DNA of 64,000 nucleotides from Hanleya hanleyi. Its lineage: Eukaryota > Mollusca > Polyplacophora > Lepidopleurida > Hanleyidae. The translations under genes and the position numbers were made by a program. The notes under the pieces were generated by a model. It worked only from the letters and a program-made list of their open reading frames with translations. It did not search any database and was not told the DNA's origin. The stretch lies in assembly GCA_036873755.1 (NCBI GenBank), contig JAVTVY010020448.1, positions 1 to 64,000 on the forward strand, given 5' to 3'. Numbering within the stretch: position 1 is the first letter of the stretch; each line of letters starts with the position of its first letter. Shown one piece after another: positions 41,526 to 53,569 of the stretch.

Positions 41526-42806
41526 TTAAGAGCGAGTTAAAGGTTCAGTAATATCTGAAAAATTTGGACAAAATTTCCTGTAGTAACCAGCCATATCCAA
41601 GAAACGCATCAAGTGTCTATTACATGTTGGTCTTGGAAACAGCGAGATAGCACTGACCTTAGCATCTACAGGCTTTACCTGACCCTGACCCACAACATGA
41701 CCCAAGAATGTCACACGTGAATGTCCAAACTCACTTTTCCCAAGGCTGACTGTCAGCTTGGCGTCACTCAGCCGATTGAACAGTGCGCGAATCCTCTGCA
41801 GATGAACTTCCCATGTATCGCTGTAGACAATGTAAGTCCCACATCCTTCCAAACCGGAAGTAACACGATTGATGAGACGCTGGAACGTGGCTGGAGAATT
41901 TTTCATTCCAAATGGCAATGCTTTGTACTGGAACAGACCCTCCGGAGTGACGAATGCTGATATCTCCTTCGCACGATCTGTCAGTGGAACTTGCCAAAAT
42001 CCTTTCAGAAGATCAAACTTTGACACGAACTTGGCATTTCCAACTTTATCAATGCAATCGTCAATGCGTGGAATAGGGAATGTGTCTGTTTTGGTCAAAG
42101 TGTTCACTTTTCTGTAGTCAGTACACATTCTATAACTGCCATCTGGCTTTGGAACGAGGATACAAGGTGAACTCCAGTTACTATTACTTGGTTCAATGAA
42201 GTCATTGTCCAACAAATACTGAATCTCTTTTTTCAGGTAGTTTTGTTTGATGGGATTCAAACGGTATGGGTGCTGTTTCACTGGATTAGAATCGCCGACA
42301 TCGACGTCATGTGAAGTTGTATCAGTCCGAGTAGGAATGTCGGGAAACAAATGTTCATATTGGCTGAGCAGAGTTCGAAGTTCTTCCTGACGCGCTGGCT
42401 CGAGATGACACAACTTGGAATCCAAATTGAGTAGAATGTCAGAGTTCTGTAATTTCGCCGCTGTCATGGGCTCTTCACAAGTTTCACTAGTATCAGAGTC
42501 AGAACTAACTACACTCACAGGATGAACAGTACTGTCAGTGCTACCTCTGTCAATGTATAACTTCAACATATTTACATGACATAACTGTTTGCTTTTACGC
42601 CTGTCAGGAGTCTGAACTACATAATTCAGGTCACTTAATTTCTTTTCAATGACATAAGGACCATAGTATCTAGCCTTGAGTGGATTACCAGGAATAGGCA
42701 GAAAAGCCAGAACCTTCTCACCAGGTTTGAAACTTCGTTTGAGGACATGTTTATCATAGGTTATTTTCATACCCTTTTGAGCTGACTTTAAATTTGACAT
42801 GGCCAA
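41526..42806 (-). pseudogene. Gypsy integrase C-terminus plus reverse transcriptase
   Basis: The 426-codon frame starts with the integrase GPY/F-type end (YYGPYVIEKKLSDLNYVV, CHVNMLKLY) and continues directly into RT: LPNIP-like entry, DFIEPSNSNWSSPCILVPK, YRMCTDYRKVN, KFDLLKGFWQVPL (motif A Asp), LPFGMKNSPATFQRL (motif B). At motif C the usual Y-x-D-D residues are absent: CGTYIVYSDTW lacks the two Asp normally placed before IVYSDTW, as if 12 nt were deleted. The enzyme would be inactive. Confidence 0.88.
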
Positions 42807-42845
42807 ATCACGTGCCTTAAATTTGACATGGCCAAATCACGTGCT
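42787..42845. repeat. 29-bp tandem duplication inside the Gypsy pol
   Basis: TTAAATTTGACATGGCCAAA plus TCACGTGC occurs twice in direct succession. The unit is not a multiple of three, so it shifts the integrase frame. Confidence 0.8.
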
Positions 42846-43464
42846 TTGTTCAACCTGGTACGAAAGTCCGACACATACTGTAAGAGACTACATGAGTCAA
42901 GCTCAGTGTCTATGAACTTTTCTTTTAACAGTTTAAGTGACCAAATACTAATTTGAATGGACAGAAGCCTAAAGACTCTTGAACAGACTCTCTAACAGCA
43001 AACAATAACAAGTGTATGCCTTCATCCTAGTCTTTTTCAGTGTCAAAACAATAAGTCCTAATCATGTTCTTTAATGTTTGGTGGAATCTTTCTAATGCGA
43101 CTTGGCTTTCTGGGTGGTATGCAGATGATTTGTACTGCTTTATTCCCAATTCGTGCATGACTTGTTGGAAGATTCCTGACATGAAATTAGATCCCTGATC
43201 AGACTGAACAGACTGGGGTAGGCCGACAAGTGTGAAAAACTTAACTACGGCCTAAACAATAGTTTTTGCCTAAATATTCCATAAAGGAATGGCCTCAGGG
43301 AACCTGGTTGAAGCACACATGATTGTTAACATGTATTGGTTGCCTGACCTTGTTTTTGGTAGTGGACCGACACAATCTATAATGACCTTACTAAAGGCTT
43401 CCCCAAATGCAGGGATTGGTTGTTGGGGGGCCTTCGGTATGGTTTGGTTAGGTTTTCCTACCAT
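42807..43464 (-). pseudogene. Gypsy integrase core
   Basis: Frame 43270-43464 has IIDCVGPLPKTRSGNQYML, the first catalytic Asp block. Farther on, in other frames, SDQGSNF (second Asp) and HPESQ-ALERFHQTLK (Glu block) are readable, with stops in between and the 29-bp duplication at the end. Confidence 0.8.
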
Positions 43465-43479
43465 TTGACATGTGTGGCT

Positions 43480-44496
43480 TCACCTACAAAATTCAACAAC
43501 ATCTTTCTTCAAATCTGGCCAATAGAAATGAGTTAGAATTTTGTGGTATGTTTTGTTAACACCTAGATGGCCCGAAAGAGGTGTTTCATGGGCTAGTCTG
43601 AGGATATCTAAATGATATGACTTTGGTACCACAATCTGATACTTAACTGCCCACTCATCATCAGGTGACACATCTGGCGGTCGCCATTTGCGCATAAGAA
43701 CACCATTCTTACAAAAGTAACACACATGCTCCTGAGTTACATCACACTCGTCTACGGCCTTGTCAAATAACTTGGAAATGTCCTTGTCACTATGTTGTTC
43801 ATTAACCAGCTGTGATTTTGAAATTTTGTCATTAGAACATTCCAATTTGCGATCCAAATCTGGCTTATCAGTCTCATCATTTAAACACACAAAGGTGTCG
43901 GCCAAACAAACGTCATCTTTAAGAGACTTTTCAGACTCCTCAGCCAATCTACTCATGGCTCTAGTAACTGCACAAGCAGGATACAAACTTTGAATTTCAT
44001 CTTCAATTGGATCATGAATCTGATCCAAACAAGGCTTGTCAGTTACAATCGGGTTAACCCCGACCCTATCTCCCGCAAGATCATTGCCAAGAAGTAATTG
44101 AACACCCTCAAACGGTAAACTACCTTTAATACCCACCGTAACAGGTCCAGAAATCAAGTCGGAAGACAGATGAATGTTATGGAGCGGAACGGGTGTATAG
44201 TTTACAGAATCTACCCCTTTAATCAGGACATTACTGCCTGCAGATGAAGAATCAGAAAACGGCAAAATATCTGCCAACAAAAGAGACTGGGACGCACCCG
44301 TATCTCGTAAAATCTTCACAGGAGTAGCATTAGAAAAATCACTTGAAAGTGACACAAAACCATTGTGGATAAATGGTTCAAAAATCTCCATAACAGGATT
44401 TGAGAAACTGTCAACCTCATCCTCGATAGGGCTAATAGGAACAGTGTCCTTGGCCATCTTAACGTCATATACATTATGAACGTCATCAACCTGCAA
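43480..44496 (-). pseudogene. Gypsy aspartic protease and integrase zinc-binding domain
   Basis: 338-codon frame. Protease active site ILRDTGASQSLL near residue 65, and LLLGNDLAGDRV as the partner block. The C-terminal 60 residues are the integrase H2C2 region, ILRLAHETPLSGHLGVNKTY and ILTHFYWPDLKKDV, ending FCR just before a stop. Confirms protease then integrase order. Confidence 0.85.
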
Positions 44497-44524
44497 GGGT
44501 ATATGTCTTGAAGCGAGGAAACCA

Positions 44525-45732
44525 CTAGGCTTTTGAAAGGCTTGATCTTCTTTTAAATTTAAAACAATTCGCCATCAAATGGCCATCCTTTTTACAGTAG
44601 CTGCAAACGGGAGACTTATTTTGAGTGTTAAAAGTGGGTGACTGAGACTTTGGGTTTGACCTTTGACCTTTGTAACTGGGGTTAACAGTTTTAGGCTTTG
44701 AGAAAGAACTGGATTTGTTACCTGAGATGTTAGACTGGAATGGACTGGGCTTAACAGCATTGACAAATGATAATTTGTGTGTCAGAGCGTATTCATCAGC
44801 AAATCGGGCTGCTTCGTCTAAAGTGTTGGCATTCTTTTCATCAAGAAATGTCCTAATATCACCATGGATACACCTTTTAAATTCCTCTACTAGCATAAGC
44901 TGTCTGAGGTTTTCAAAGTTGTCAATTTTAACCGAAGCACACCACCTACCAAATAATTGTTCTTTTGAACGAGCAAATTCTACATGAGTTTTCTTTTTCA
45001 CAACTACGAAACTTTTCTCTATAGGCTTCAGGAACTAATTCATAACCTTTGAGGATTAAATCCTTCACCATCTCATAATTTGATGCTTGCTCTACCGCCA
45101 GTTCAGTGTAAATGTCCCTTGCCTTTCCGATCAAAACACTTTGAAGAAGTAAACTCCAATTTTCTTTTGGCCAATCTAAATTTTCAGCAATTTTCTCAAA
45201 ATGCAGAAAATATTTGTCAACTTCTTTCTCCTGAAATGGTGGGACGAGACGTATTTGTCGAGCTGCATCAAATCTTGATTGTGATTGTACAGGAGCATGA
45301 ATAGGAGGATCGTGACTGTAATTCCATATGTTTCATTTCTAACTGAAACCGTCTATCTTTCTCGTCTCTTTCTAATCTTTCCTCTTTTTCTAACTTTTCT
45401 CTCTCTAATTGAAACTGTCTTTCTTTCTCTTTCTCTTCTCTTTCTCTCTCTAATTCTAATTCTAGTTTCTTTAATTCCAGTTGATTTTGCAATTCCAATT
45501 TCTTTACTTCCAAATACTCAGCTGTTTCCTCAGTTAAATCAAAATCACTTTCATCCCAAATTTGTTTGCTGACAAAATGTTTAATAATGAGTTTCTTAAT
45601 TTCCTGCTTTCTCCAAGATGTTTTGACTTTAATTTGTAGGAATTTACACAGTGCGAACAAATCCTCTTTGCGTAGTTCGTCAAATTTCTCCTGACAAGGC
45701 TGTGAAGCAAACTGTGCTGCGTCAAAAGACAT
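44525..45732 (-). pseudogene. Gypsy gag, frameshifted
   Basis: Three overlapping pieces: 45268-45732 (charged coiled-coil N-terminus, LELEREREEKEKERQ), a middle in another frame with LVPPFQEKEVDKYFLHFEK and LILKGYELVPEAYREKF (SCAN-like gag), and 44525-45001 with the CCHC knuckle CSYCKKDGHLMANC. At least two frame changes near 45270 and 45000. Confidence 0.8.
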
Positions 45733-45832
45733 GCTGATAATATACTGATAATATACTACTACTCGACTTCACAAATTCAAACAATGTATCAATTTAGAAC
45801 TATGTTGCAAAGCTGGAATGTAAACAAAGCTC

Positions 45833-45850
45833 GCGGACTAGGCCCCCAAT
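45833..45850 (-). other. Primer binding site
   Basis: Directly inside the 5' LTR the minus strand reads TTGGGGGCCTAGTCCGCG, close to the tRNA-Pro complementary PBS TGGGGGCTCGTCCGGG. It has a few mismatches. Confidence 0.55.
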
Positions 45851-45853
45851 TTC

Positions 45854-46745
45854 TGTTACGTCTACGATAGTAGAAAAACGCAACAGAAAGATTTGTGAAG
45901 TCGAGTACAAAGATTTATTTACAATACAAACTAAGTTAGGTCAATACAGCAAATGATAACAAATAAAAACCTTACTGTTGACTGTTATACCAGTGTATCT
46001 CTCAAAGTTCGTATCAACGTACAGTTCGTAACGTGCAGGAATCCCGATATTTCCTCAGTCAATAAGGTTCTGCCGGTGTCCAGATTTCGTTAGTTCGATC
46101 ACGTAGATAATACAGCGGTGAAACACAGCCAACAGGAAAACACACAATCCAACAGTTAGTTATCTCAGCCAACAATCTCCGATAATGTCAAATGTCCAGT
46201 AAATGCACCCAATAATGTTGTTCAAGTATCTCCCAGTATATCAAACGTATATGAAAGCCAGTGTTCAATTCCTGCCCACAACTGAGCAACACGCTAATTT
46301 ATACTATAGCGGGATTTCTAGATCATTCTATCAGGTCAACACAGTTTATTGGTATAACAGTGACGTAATATTCAACCCAGATACGATTACAAGAATTCGA
46401 GAAGTTTCCACTTAATTCACCCAAATAAACAGAGGCTATTTATTCGAGAAAGTTCTATCGTAAAACAACAATTGCGTATAGGTTCAGTATATACAGTATA
46501 GAGATGGCTAGATGGCGCTGGAGTATATCTAATCGTATCATACGGGGTTTTCGTAAAGCAGCCATATTGGTGCATAGAACCTTCAAGAAAACGCTAGACC
46601 GATGTGTCACAATTCACACTCGATAATTCGGTCAAGATTACTAGAAAATTCTAGATGGACGACTTATATAATAGAAGGTCAACAAGTCCACCTCAGTTCC
46701 ACTATTCTAGAAATATATACAGTGTCTAACTGTGATACCATGACA
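45854..46745 (-). repeat. 5' LTR of the Gypsy element
   Basis: 892 bp, about 99% identical by eye to 40057-40946. Confidence 0.9.
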
Positions 46746-46749
46746 AATG

Positions 46750-47890
46750 CAAATAAAGATACTTTCAATTACCTGATCTCCTATTTCTGTTACTCAGTTG
46801 TATCTGTTAACATTATGATTTTCATGTTGATAATGTGTCTAATAATTCAGTCATTTACACACTGATTTATTGAATTCAGACTTCATCTGTACCTATATGT
46901 TTCTGTACTGGCATAATTCCAAAAATATCATCTGAAATTGGCATATATACTGGAATGGGTAATTTGCATACAAATATTTTTGGTCAATTTTTTCTAGAAC
47001 ACAAGTCTCATCCCTGCATAAAACGTTGATTGTCCTCATTCATTTGGTATGGCGGCCATGTTGGAAATTTGCATAAACCTGAAATCATCTCCAAAACGGC
47101 TGCACTGATCGATGCGAAACTCTGCACACATGATCTAGGAGTATGGCCTGAGATCTCTCAATAGTGTATCTGGATTTTTTCTCTGTGAAACAAGATGGCT
47201 ACCATGACTGTTCAAGTACAGGTCAAATTAGTAGTATGAACCTAACAATTTTGTAGCTGAATATTGTTTCCACGGAGCTTATATGTCCCGATTATATTCC
47301 AAACCAGGTTAGTGGATTTGACATTTTAGCCTACTCGCGAATAACACTGTACAGCCATGTGCTAAAGTATACGACACAAATTTCAAATGACCTTCGTATG
47401 CTGACTTACCTAGACATACTGCTCTTACAACGGATTTTGGGGTCACCTGAATGGCGTTTTGAGACTTTCAAACCATGTTTTGTTTGCGTTGTTGTCGAGC
47501 ATTACCAATTCTGGGCAAATGAATACAAATAGGCACGTGGAATATAACCATTATACAGCTGGCCGAAATTCATTGATATCTGCACATCTACCTGGAATCA
47601 TGAGCTGTACGTTGGCAAGTCTCTTATTGGCAATAAATGGTACCGAACTGTATTCAGGGTTTGAAGGCAAATGGGTGAGTGCCGCAAAAATCGTTCCACC
47701 GTTCACAGGATCGTAAGATTATCGAAACGTGTAGTGAATCCTCGGTGGATGGGTATGTAGCTGCGAGTACAGGCCTATCCGATTTGAATGACGAAAAGCA
47801 TTGAGGGCGATGAACTACATGACACGCGGAACACGAAAGTACAAAAGTATTATCTGTGTAAGACGGCACAAACGTCTCCCACAACTGGCC
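46750..47890. other. No gene seen
   Basis: Ordinary AT-rich DNA between the LTR element and the next relic. Confidence 0.4.
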
Positions 47891-47924
47891 CCGGTTGATG
47901 CCGTTTAAGTTTGGACATATCTGT

Positions 47925-48308
47925 ACAAAAAAAAACAACGACTTTCTCTCTCGTCGATTATATGGCAAGAGAGACGATTACAATTTTGAAATTGTAAATT
48001 ACCCTGTCATGGATAGTACCATCCCTGAAGGACTTGCATATGAAGTACCGGTATACATATCTCGCCTTGTAGCATATGCTGGAGTTTGTCAAAACCTTGG
48101 TGATTTCAATCAACTTCACAAGGCATTGCTACAGAAACTTGTAAAGCAAGTTTCTAAAATCAAACGCCTGCATTCCAAGTGTGTTAAATTCCGTGGTAAA
48201 TATCATCTGTTGATTGCAAACTATATAGTCATAGTGTTGAAGATATTTGGCGCTATGTATTGCAAATTATGTCTAATTTCGCTTAACCCGGGGCTGGGGG
48301 CCGTATAA
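47925..48308 (+). pseudogene. Retroelement protein, C-terminal fragment
   Basis: Plus frame with RRLYGKRDDYNFEIVNYPVM, AYEVPVYISRLVAYAGVC, LLQKLVKQVSKIKRL and FRGKYHLLIANY. This block order (KRDDF-FEIVNFP, YGVYISQLIRYARVC, LLKQGY) closes a widespread reverse-transcriptase-bearing gene in aquatic invertebrates. Upstream RT is missing, as expected of a 5'-truncated copy. One or more indels near the end. Confidence 0.6.
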
Positions 48309-48720
48309 ACACTATGCGATATACATCTCTGCAGTATTTATATGAACAGTCGCCATGAAAGCGTGACTGAGATACTCATCTAGCAGATTAATATGTTCAT
48401 TAGAACATTCTATTTCTTTTTAGTCACACCAATATCGTGACGTCACTTTTCGCATAAGACACGACAATGTACTCTCCGAACATTTAATTGTGATACGCAT
48501 TTGATGAACAGAATATCAATATTGTCGGCATCATTGAAAACTGTTGAGAGCTATCTTTCAAGCAACTCCAAATTTACGTTTTTATCTTTCCATTATGTTA
48601 ATTTAGGTGCTAATATTATTAATGAAACAGGTGTTTGGATTATGAACCTTTGAAAACTTTTAGTGGACGACGGCTGCCCAATGAATGACGGATCGGACGC
48701 ATTTATTTAGGACACCCATT
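48251..48720 (+). mobile_element. Tail of the same retroelement
   Basis: Inverted match to 35570-35990: CTTAACCCGGGGCTGG, ATATGAACAGTCGCCATG, TGTCGGCATCATTGAAAACT, then AGTGGACGACGGCTG. Follows the fragment above directly. Confidence 0.6.
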
Positions 48721-51160
48721 AAGCTTATAATTAATTATTTGAGACACAAGCCGAAGCCCCTGATACTGTCCAATTCTGGAACGTATTTCGAAACACATTT
48801 TTCGTCCCTGGTGAACAATTGTACAACGGCAACAATGGCATTTCAAATGATTAATAACTTTGAAATGAAAAGGTTTATTTTAAGAATAACACTAAATTGT
48901 GTTGACATCGAAAATAGGCATTCAGTTCTTCACAAATCGCTGCAAGATAGGATCAATCTATAATACTTAAACAAGCGTACTTTTTTAAATGAATTTAGAT
49001 ACAAATCATATCAATCATTCAACAATACAAGAAATTTTGGTGAATCTTGTCTAGGCTGAGTTGTGCGGTGCTGCGGGGTGTTTGTTTTGATCTTGACTAT
49101 ATGTCAGGCGGATACTCAATTTCGAGATTTTGTAATATTTAATTTCAGTGGTCAGATAGTAAGACGGTTACTGTATCCGTGTTTAATCGGTGTCAGTACA
49201 TTTCGGCATGCGACATTTCAGCAAGTGACATTTTTCCACAAAGTGAAGGGTACCAAATTGCGCTAAAATTGAAGATTTTCACATTCTTTTTTTAACATAT
49301 GTTCAACATATATAAACATACCGTTTTAAGGGCTACGAATTCAAGTTGTAGGTTATCATAGTAGCTCACGATTATCCGCGACATTTCGGCAACTTTTTTA
49401 CCATTTCATGTTACATTTTTTTATTTTCACAAATATCCGCTGTACCCATTTTGCTTCAATTGTCATTTTTAGATAGAAAGAAAAGCTCACTATTGAAACA
49501 ATCTAAAAGTGCACTAAGAGAAACGAAAACCAACTTACTAACACGCATTTCCCCACTGTAACCAAAGTGGTTCCATAAGAAAGCATTCGGTTCACACATG
49601 GTTTAATAATAATAACATTACATATCTTATTTTTTTTATGCCCGCAGCTTATTTGAGAAAATAAGACAAACTATATACCAGTTATCGGAACAGAATGAAT
49701 CTCTCTATGGTTTCTCACTTGTGGTTAGGTTGAAATATTCTGAACAGAATGATCATGTGTACGGCTTTTCATCGTTAAATCAGCAGTCCCAAGGTTTGGG
49801 TTACAACATTGAATAGTCGATGATAGATTATATTTATTAATCCTCGTCAGAAGGCACACACACACACACCGTGGTCAGTTTAATACGGTACCGGGTATAG
49901 TACCTGGTATATACCGGTAGGCCTGTTATCGACGGTTTAGCGGCCTACAAGTATGGGCTACAGTCAGTCAAGCAGCGCGTGGGCGTGTGTTAGTGTGATG
50001 TCACTCACTTGAAACTACTTTCGATCGTTTTTTCTCCAGCAAGTCACAGCCTTGGAAACTACAGAAAACAATCGAACGAACGCAGTGGTTTTTTCTTCGT
50101 TCGTTTTTTCAATGTTTTTCTTAAAAAACGAACTAACGATACACTCATCGTTCGTGGCATGGTTTAAACGAAATGGTTTAAACCATGGATACACGAACGT
50201 TAAATGGGAACGGCCCCTTATCAATCCCCGTCAAATGTGTTTTACCCCAGTTTTTTCTTTTAAAGTAATTAACCCCTTTCTCTCTCTCTCTTTGCTGTTG
50301 TTTCAAGCCGACGGTTTTCGCAGACCGACTGTTGTGGGAATTATCAACACCTCTAATTCCGGTTGTCATTATACCCGCTAACCTCCACCAGGCAAGCTTA
50401 TATCAGAAAGAAACTTTTTTGATATAATCTCCATACTTGAAATATAGCTCAATACAGTATTTCCCAGTAAAATGGAATATATTATGAATAATACAAAGTT
50501 ATAAAACGAATTGCACACCGAGGTTAAAACACCGGTCAAACACTTCATTTCTCGGTTGAAACGATCCACGATTGGTTTTAAATAATGTTATGACACAATT
50601 ATTATCGGACAATTTCATATCATTATTAATCAGATTATATCCAGTTAATGTGTCATTTATTTCGCGTCGAATATTAGTCAGATATACAATCAATGTTTTT
50701 ATATTCTTAATTTATATAGATAAATGAAACGTTTTCTTTCATTGGATTCAGGGAACAAAATGCAGATCGTGGATATATCGATTAATAACACGAAAGACAT
50801 CTTAAAAAACAATTAGTTGTCGGGATTCCATTTTAGGCTGTGATATGCTTATACGGCGATCGCTCTCAAAATATGGTATCCGCACAGCACTCTGATCACC
50901 TGAGAAGCTAAGAAACGACCAACTTAAGTGCAACAAAACGTGGACATCTACAAACCGGGAACCCCGATTACCGATCAATTTCGTATCCATCTCGAAAACC
51001 GGGACGTTTCGATCGAGATAGAACCGGGAAAAGTTGTCAGGGGTCCCGGTTCTGCCCTCCCGGTTTCAGCCGAGAAATTTCTTGATCCATCTCGAAGGCA
51101 TCGAGAATCTGCCTCGATTAATTGGACGTGACCCCTTATGTATACTATGATTGTCCCTTT
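48721..51160. other. No gene seen
   Basis: Includes a CA microsatellite near 49855-49869 and a small palindrome near 50160-50190 (GGTTTAAAC repeated inverted). Otherwise unannotatable. Confidence 0.4.
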
Positions 51161-51164
51161 GAAT

Positions 51165-51285
51165 TTTGTGGTAATACTGTTATATGGAATATGGAATAGG
51201 TCTTTGGATTATGGACGCGGATATTCTTTAATGGACGACAGCTGAACTATGAAAGACGGACTAGACGTTTGTAATTTAGGCCACT
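51165..51285 (+). mobile_element. Retroelement tail, short copy
   Basis: ATACTGTTATATGGAATATG, GGATTATGGACGCGGATATT and ATGGACGACAGCTG match the inverted 35575-35670. The third copy of this 3' end in the window. Confidence 0.6.
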
Positions 51286-51735
51286 TTTAATCAATTGTTT
51301 GTTTCTCGTAACCTTGCTTGTAAAAATACACATGCTGAGTGGGATAATTATTAACTTGCAAACCAATTGTTTACAAATATGAAGAAAATGAGCAAGTTTT
51401 ACTCATGAAAATGTAAATCCCTCATGGATATTAATTATTTGCTCTCAAAAGATAGATGAGGGCTGGTTACGGGAAACAAACCATTAACTACCCCAGCAGC
51501 ATTTCATAATATAGAGTTTGTTGAGTAAAAAATACATATAATCCTGAATATAATATGTACATGATCTGTTTACTGGAGTATGGACAGTGGTCGATGGTGT
51601 ATTTGAATATTTCCAATATTCTGAAAAATTCATATAAATTGGAGGACTTCTAAAATTATGACATGGATCAAGAAATATGCAATCTTCAGTACTGGTATAT
51701 CTGTGAATAATGGTTACTGGTGCTATGATTTATAG

Positions 51736-52365
51736 GTATATGACCGACTGAATAGATTGGGGGTGACCACATGTGTCTTACAATCGAGCCCTGCAGGTAT
51801 TCAACCAGATTGGAGGGCACTTCAGTGATGTGCTGGTCGAGGCTGCACGCGCTGGAAAACGGATTCGTCTGGTTGGAGACAGCCCCAACTTCACCGTTGG
51901 GGTATGTACAGGGAGACCAGAGATAAACATAAACACATGGTGCACATGTTTGCATCTGCTGCACTTCTCTCTGAACACTACTTCCTGTCAAAACCAGACA
52001 TTCCACAAGTTCCACTCGAGGACCTGACCGTCAAGCACATCTTGCTGTCTCAGAAAGAGTACATGGCTATACGGCAAGATGCTGTCAAACTTGTGGCAAA
52101 CATCTTGAACGTCTACCTTTCCCGTCTGGGTTTCTGGCAGATTCTGTTCCGAAAAGTCTGGCTGGGCCTGACAGTGCCCTGTACAGTGCGAAAACGAAGG
52201 TGGTCCCATTACCTCTGTTCTCACTAAATGAGCAGTATTACCAAGACACAGTGAGGATTCTGGATTTCTATGAAGATGTTGTCACCAACATACAGAAGGA
52301 CGGTGGATTTGGTGGCGAGTCCAGATTTCAAATTGGTGAAAATGTGAAACCTAGCAAAACAGTCG
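51736..52365 (+). pseudogene. DUF6589-like protein, exon B, frameshifted
   Basis: An acceptor-like GATTTATAG precedes 51736, which opens VYDRLNRLGVTT. Then, in shifting frames, ALQVFNQIGGHFSDVL, KRIRLVGDSPNFTVGV, KHKHMVHMFASAALLSEHYF, LLSQKEYMAIRQDAVKLVAN and KVVPLPLFSLNEQYYQDTVR, RILDFYEDVV. The order fits DUF6589-type proteins. Frame changes occur near 51765, 51900 and 52150. The exon ends GTCG with GTAAGT following at 52366, a strong donor. It reads as the sequel of 36456-36860. Confidence 0.5.
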
Positions 52366-52789
52366 GTAAGTAACAAAAGGAATCAAGATGGATGTTGGAT
52401 CATAGTTAGAATACAGAGAACAATTGTAATAAAGATTTTGTAAAACGATACAACTTTTATTGAATTAGAACTCTAATCCTCTAGTTTTCTAATGGTTCCA
52501 CAAAGTGAACTGTGCCTCCTTTGTTACCTCCTTTGAACCCTGCCTCTACAGGTGATTGCCTCGCATTGGAGAAGGGCATATTTTCAGACAGATATTTTAT
52601 ATTTTGTTGGAAAGCTGGCTTTGAACACCAGTTGATGAAAAATTGCCTTGCTTGAGCATTGGAAACGGTTTCATTCCCATCTTCATGCCTTTACAGATGC
52701 GGAATACCAGACAACAGATGCACTGAACATAACATAGAGTGATGGAACAGTTTTTCAACTTCCGTCCGGCATATACACTGAAACGCTAA

Positions 52790-53215
52790 CATTTCATGTA
52801 ACAAAGTAATGTAATAATATTAAATGTCAGAAAGGAAAGTTTGCCAGATAGTTCATATGTAAATTTAATTATTGGCAGTCAGTGTGTCCATTTGCTTGGT
52901 CAAGTAATCTAGGAGAGAACATGTGAACGAGAAATTCGTAATAATTTGACCGTTTATTTGAAAATGTTATCCTTCATACCTTTGGAATTATAGCAATAAC
53001 AGAGTATTTCATATATACTCGTTTCCTTTTATTTCTTGTTTGTATTATATTTGTTCATTACTTCAGAATGGCTCATTTTGTTCGACATTGACGGTAGGAC
53101 CCACAGAGCAAAAAAAACGTTTCTCTGGGAGCTCCAGAGGAACGTACTTCATCGGGAAGAAACATTTCTTCGCAGAGATTATGTTCGTGGGAGGTATGTT
53201 GAAAGCGAGGGACCC
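52790..53215 (+). repeat. Direct duplication, copy 1 (partner 53570-53998)
   Basis: Shares ATTTCATGTAACAAAG, AATTTAATTATTGGCAGTCA, TCTAGGAG-GAACATGTGAAC and the exon-like end. Spacing ~780 bp. Confidence 0.85.
53066..53196 (+). other. Candidate exon, copy 1
   Basis: TTCATTACTTCAG precedes EWLILFDIDGRTHRAKK, then RNVLHREETFLRRDYVRG and GTATGT. Both splice signals are good; the peptide is not recognised. Confidence 0.3.
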
Positions 53216-53300
53216 GGGTTCGTTTCTACCGTGCGCATGGTCGTTTATAATCGGATTTTTTTCTTCCATTTTATTTTAAACTTGCCGTTGTAGTAAATAA

Positions 53301-53400
53301 GGACAGAGAGAGAGTTAAGGTTTAATGTCGCGTTCAGCAATATTTCAGCTATATAGCGACGCTCAAACAAAATTCTAAGTACTCAAGTCACTAACTTAGT
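53301..53400 (-). repeat. SINE-like tail, copy D
   Basis: Near-identical to 35225-35335, same strand. Confidence 0.6.
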
Positions 53401-53505
53401 AATTGTACTAAATAAAGCAAATAGGTTGGTATATCATATTTATTCAATCGTTATTATTTCATTTAGTTTTGTTTATTATTATTTTTCATCGTCCCTGTAT
53501 TTTAG

Positions 53506-53568
53506 GATTTGCAACGGACAGGCAGATGGCCCGGCAGGAGTTCGATCGGCTCCACTCATTAGGTCAGT
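53506..53568 (+). other. Candidate small exon
   Basis: CCCTGTATTTTAG precedes GFATDRQMARQEFDRLHSLG; GTCAGT follows. Short and unrecognised. Confidence 0.25.
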
Positions 53569-53569
53569 A

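Larger units (their letters stand above)
40057..46745 (-). mobile_element. Ty3/Gypsy LTR retrotransposon, Gmr1-like order, defective
   Basis: LTRs 40057-40946 and 45854-46745 flank gag, protease, integrase, reverse transcriptase and RNase H in that order on the minus strand. Integrase before RT is the copia-like order known among Gypsy elements only in the Gmr1 group. LTRs differ at roughly ten positions in ~890, so insertion is fairly young, yet the coding part has frameshifts, stops and lost RT active-site residues. AATG directly flanks both ends, a likely 4-bp target duplication. Confidence 0.9.

Noticed and set aside
41059..46745. Ty1/copia classification from gene order
   Set aside because: Protease, RT, RNase H and GPY/F integrase sequences are Gypsy-like, so Gmr1-type is preferred.
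35570..48720. 13-kb composite transposon bounded by inverted repeats
   Set aside because: The inverted pair are 3' ends of separately inserted retroelement copies, with different truncation and no matching target duplications.
49855..49869. CA run as a regulatory or CRISPR-like feature
   Set aside because: Plain microsatellite; no spacer-repeat structure anywhere in the window.
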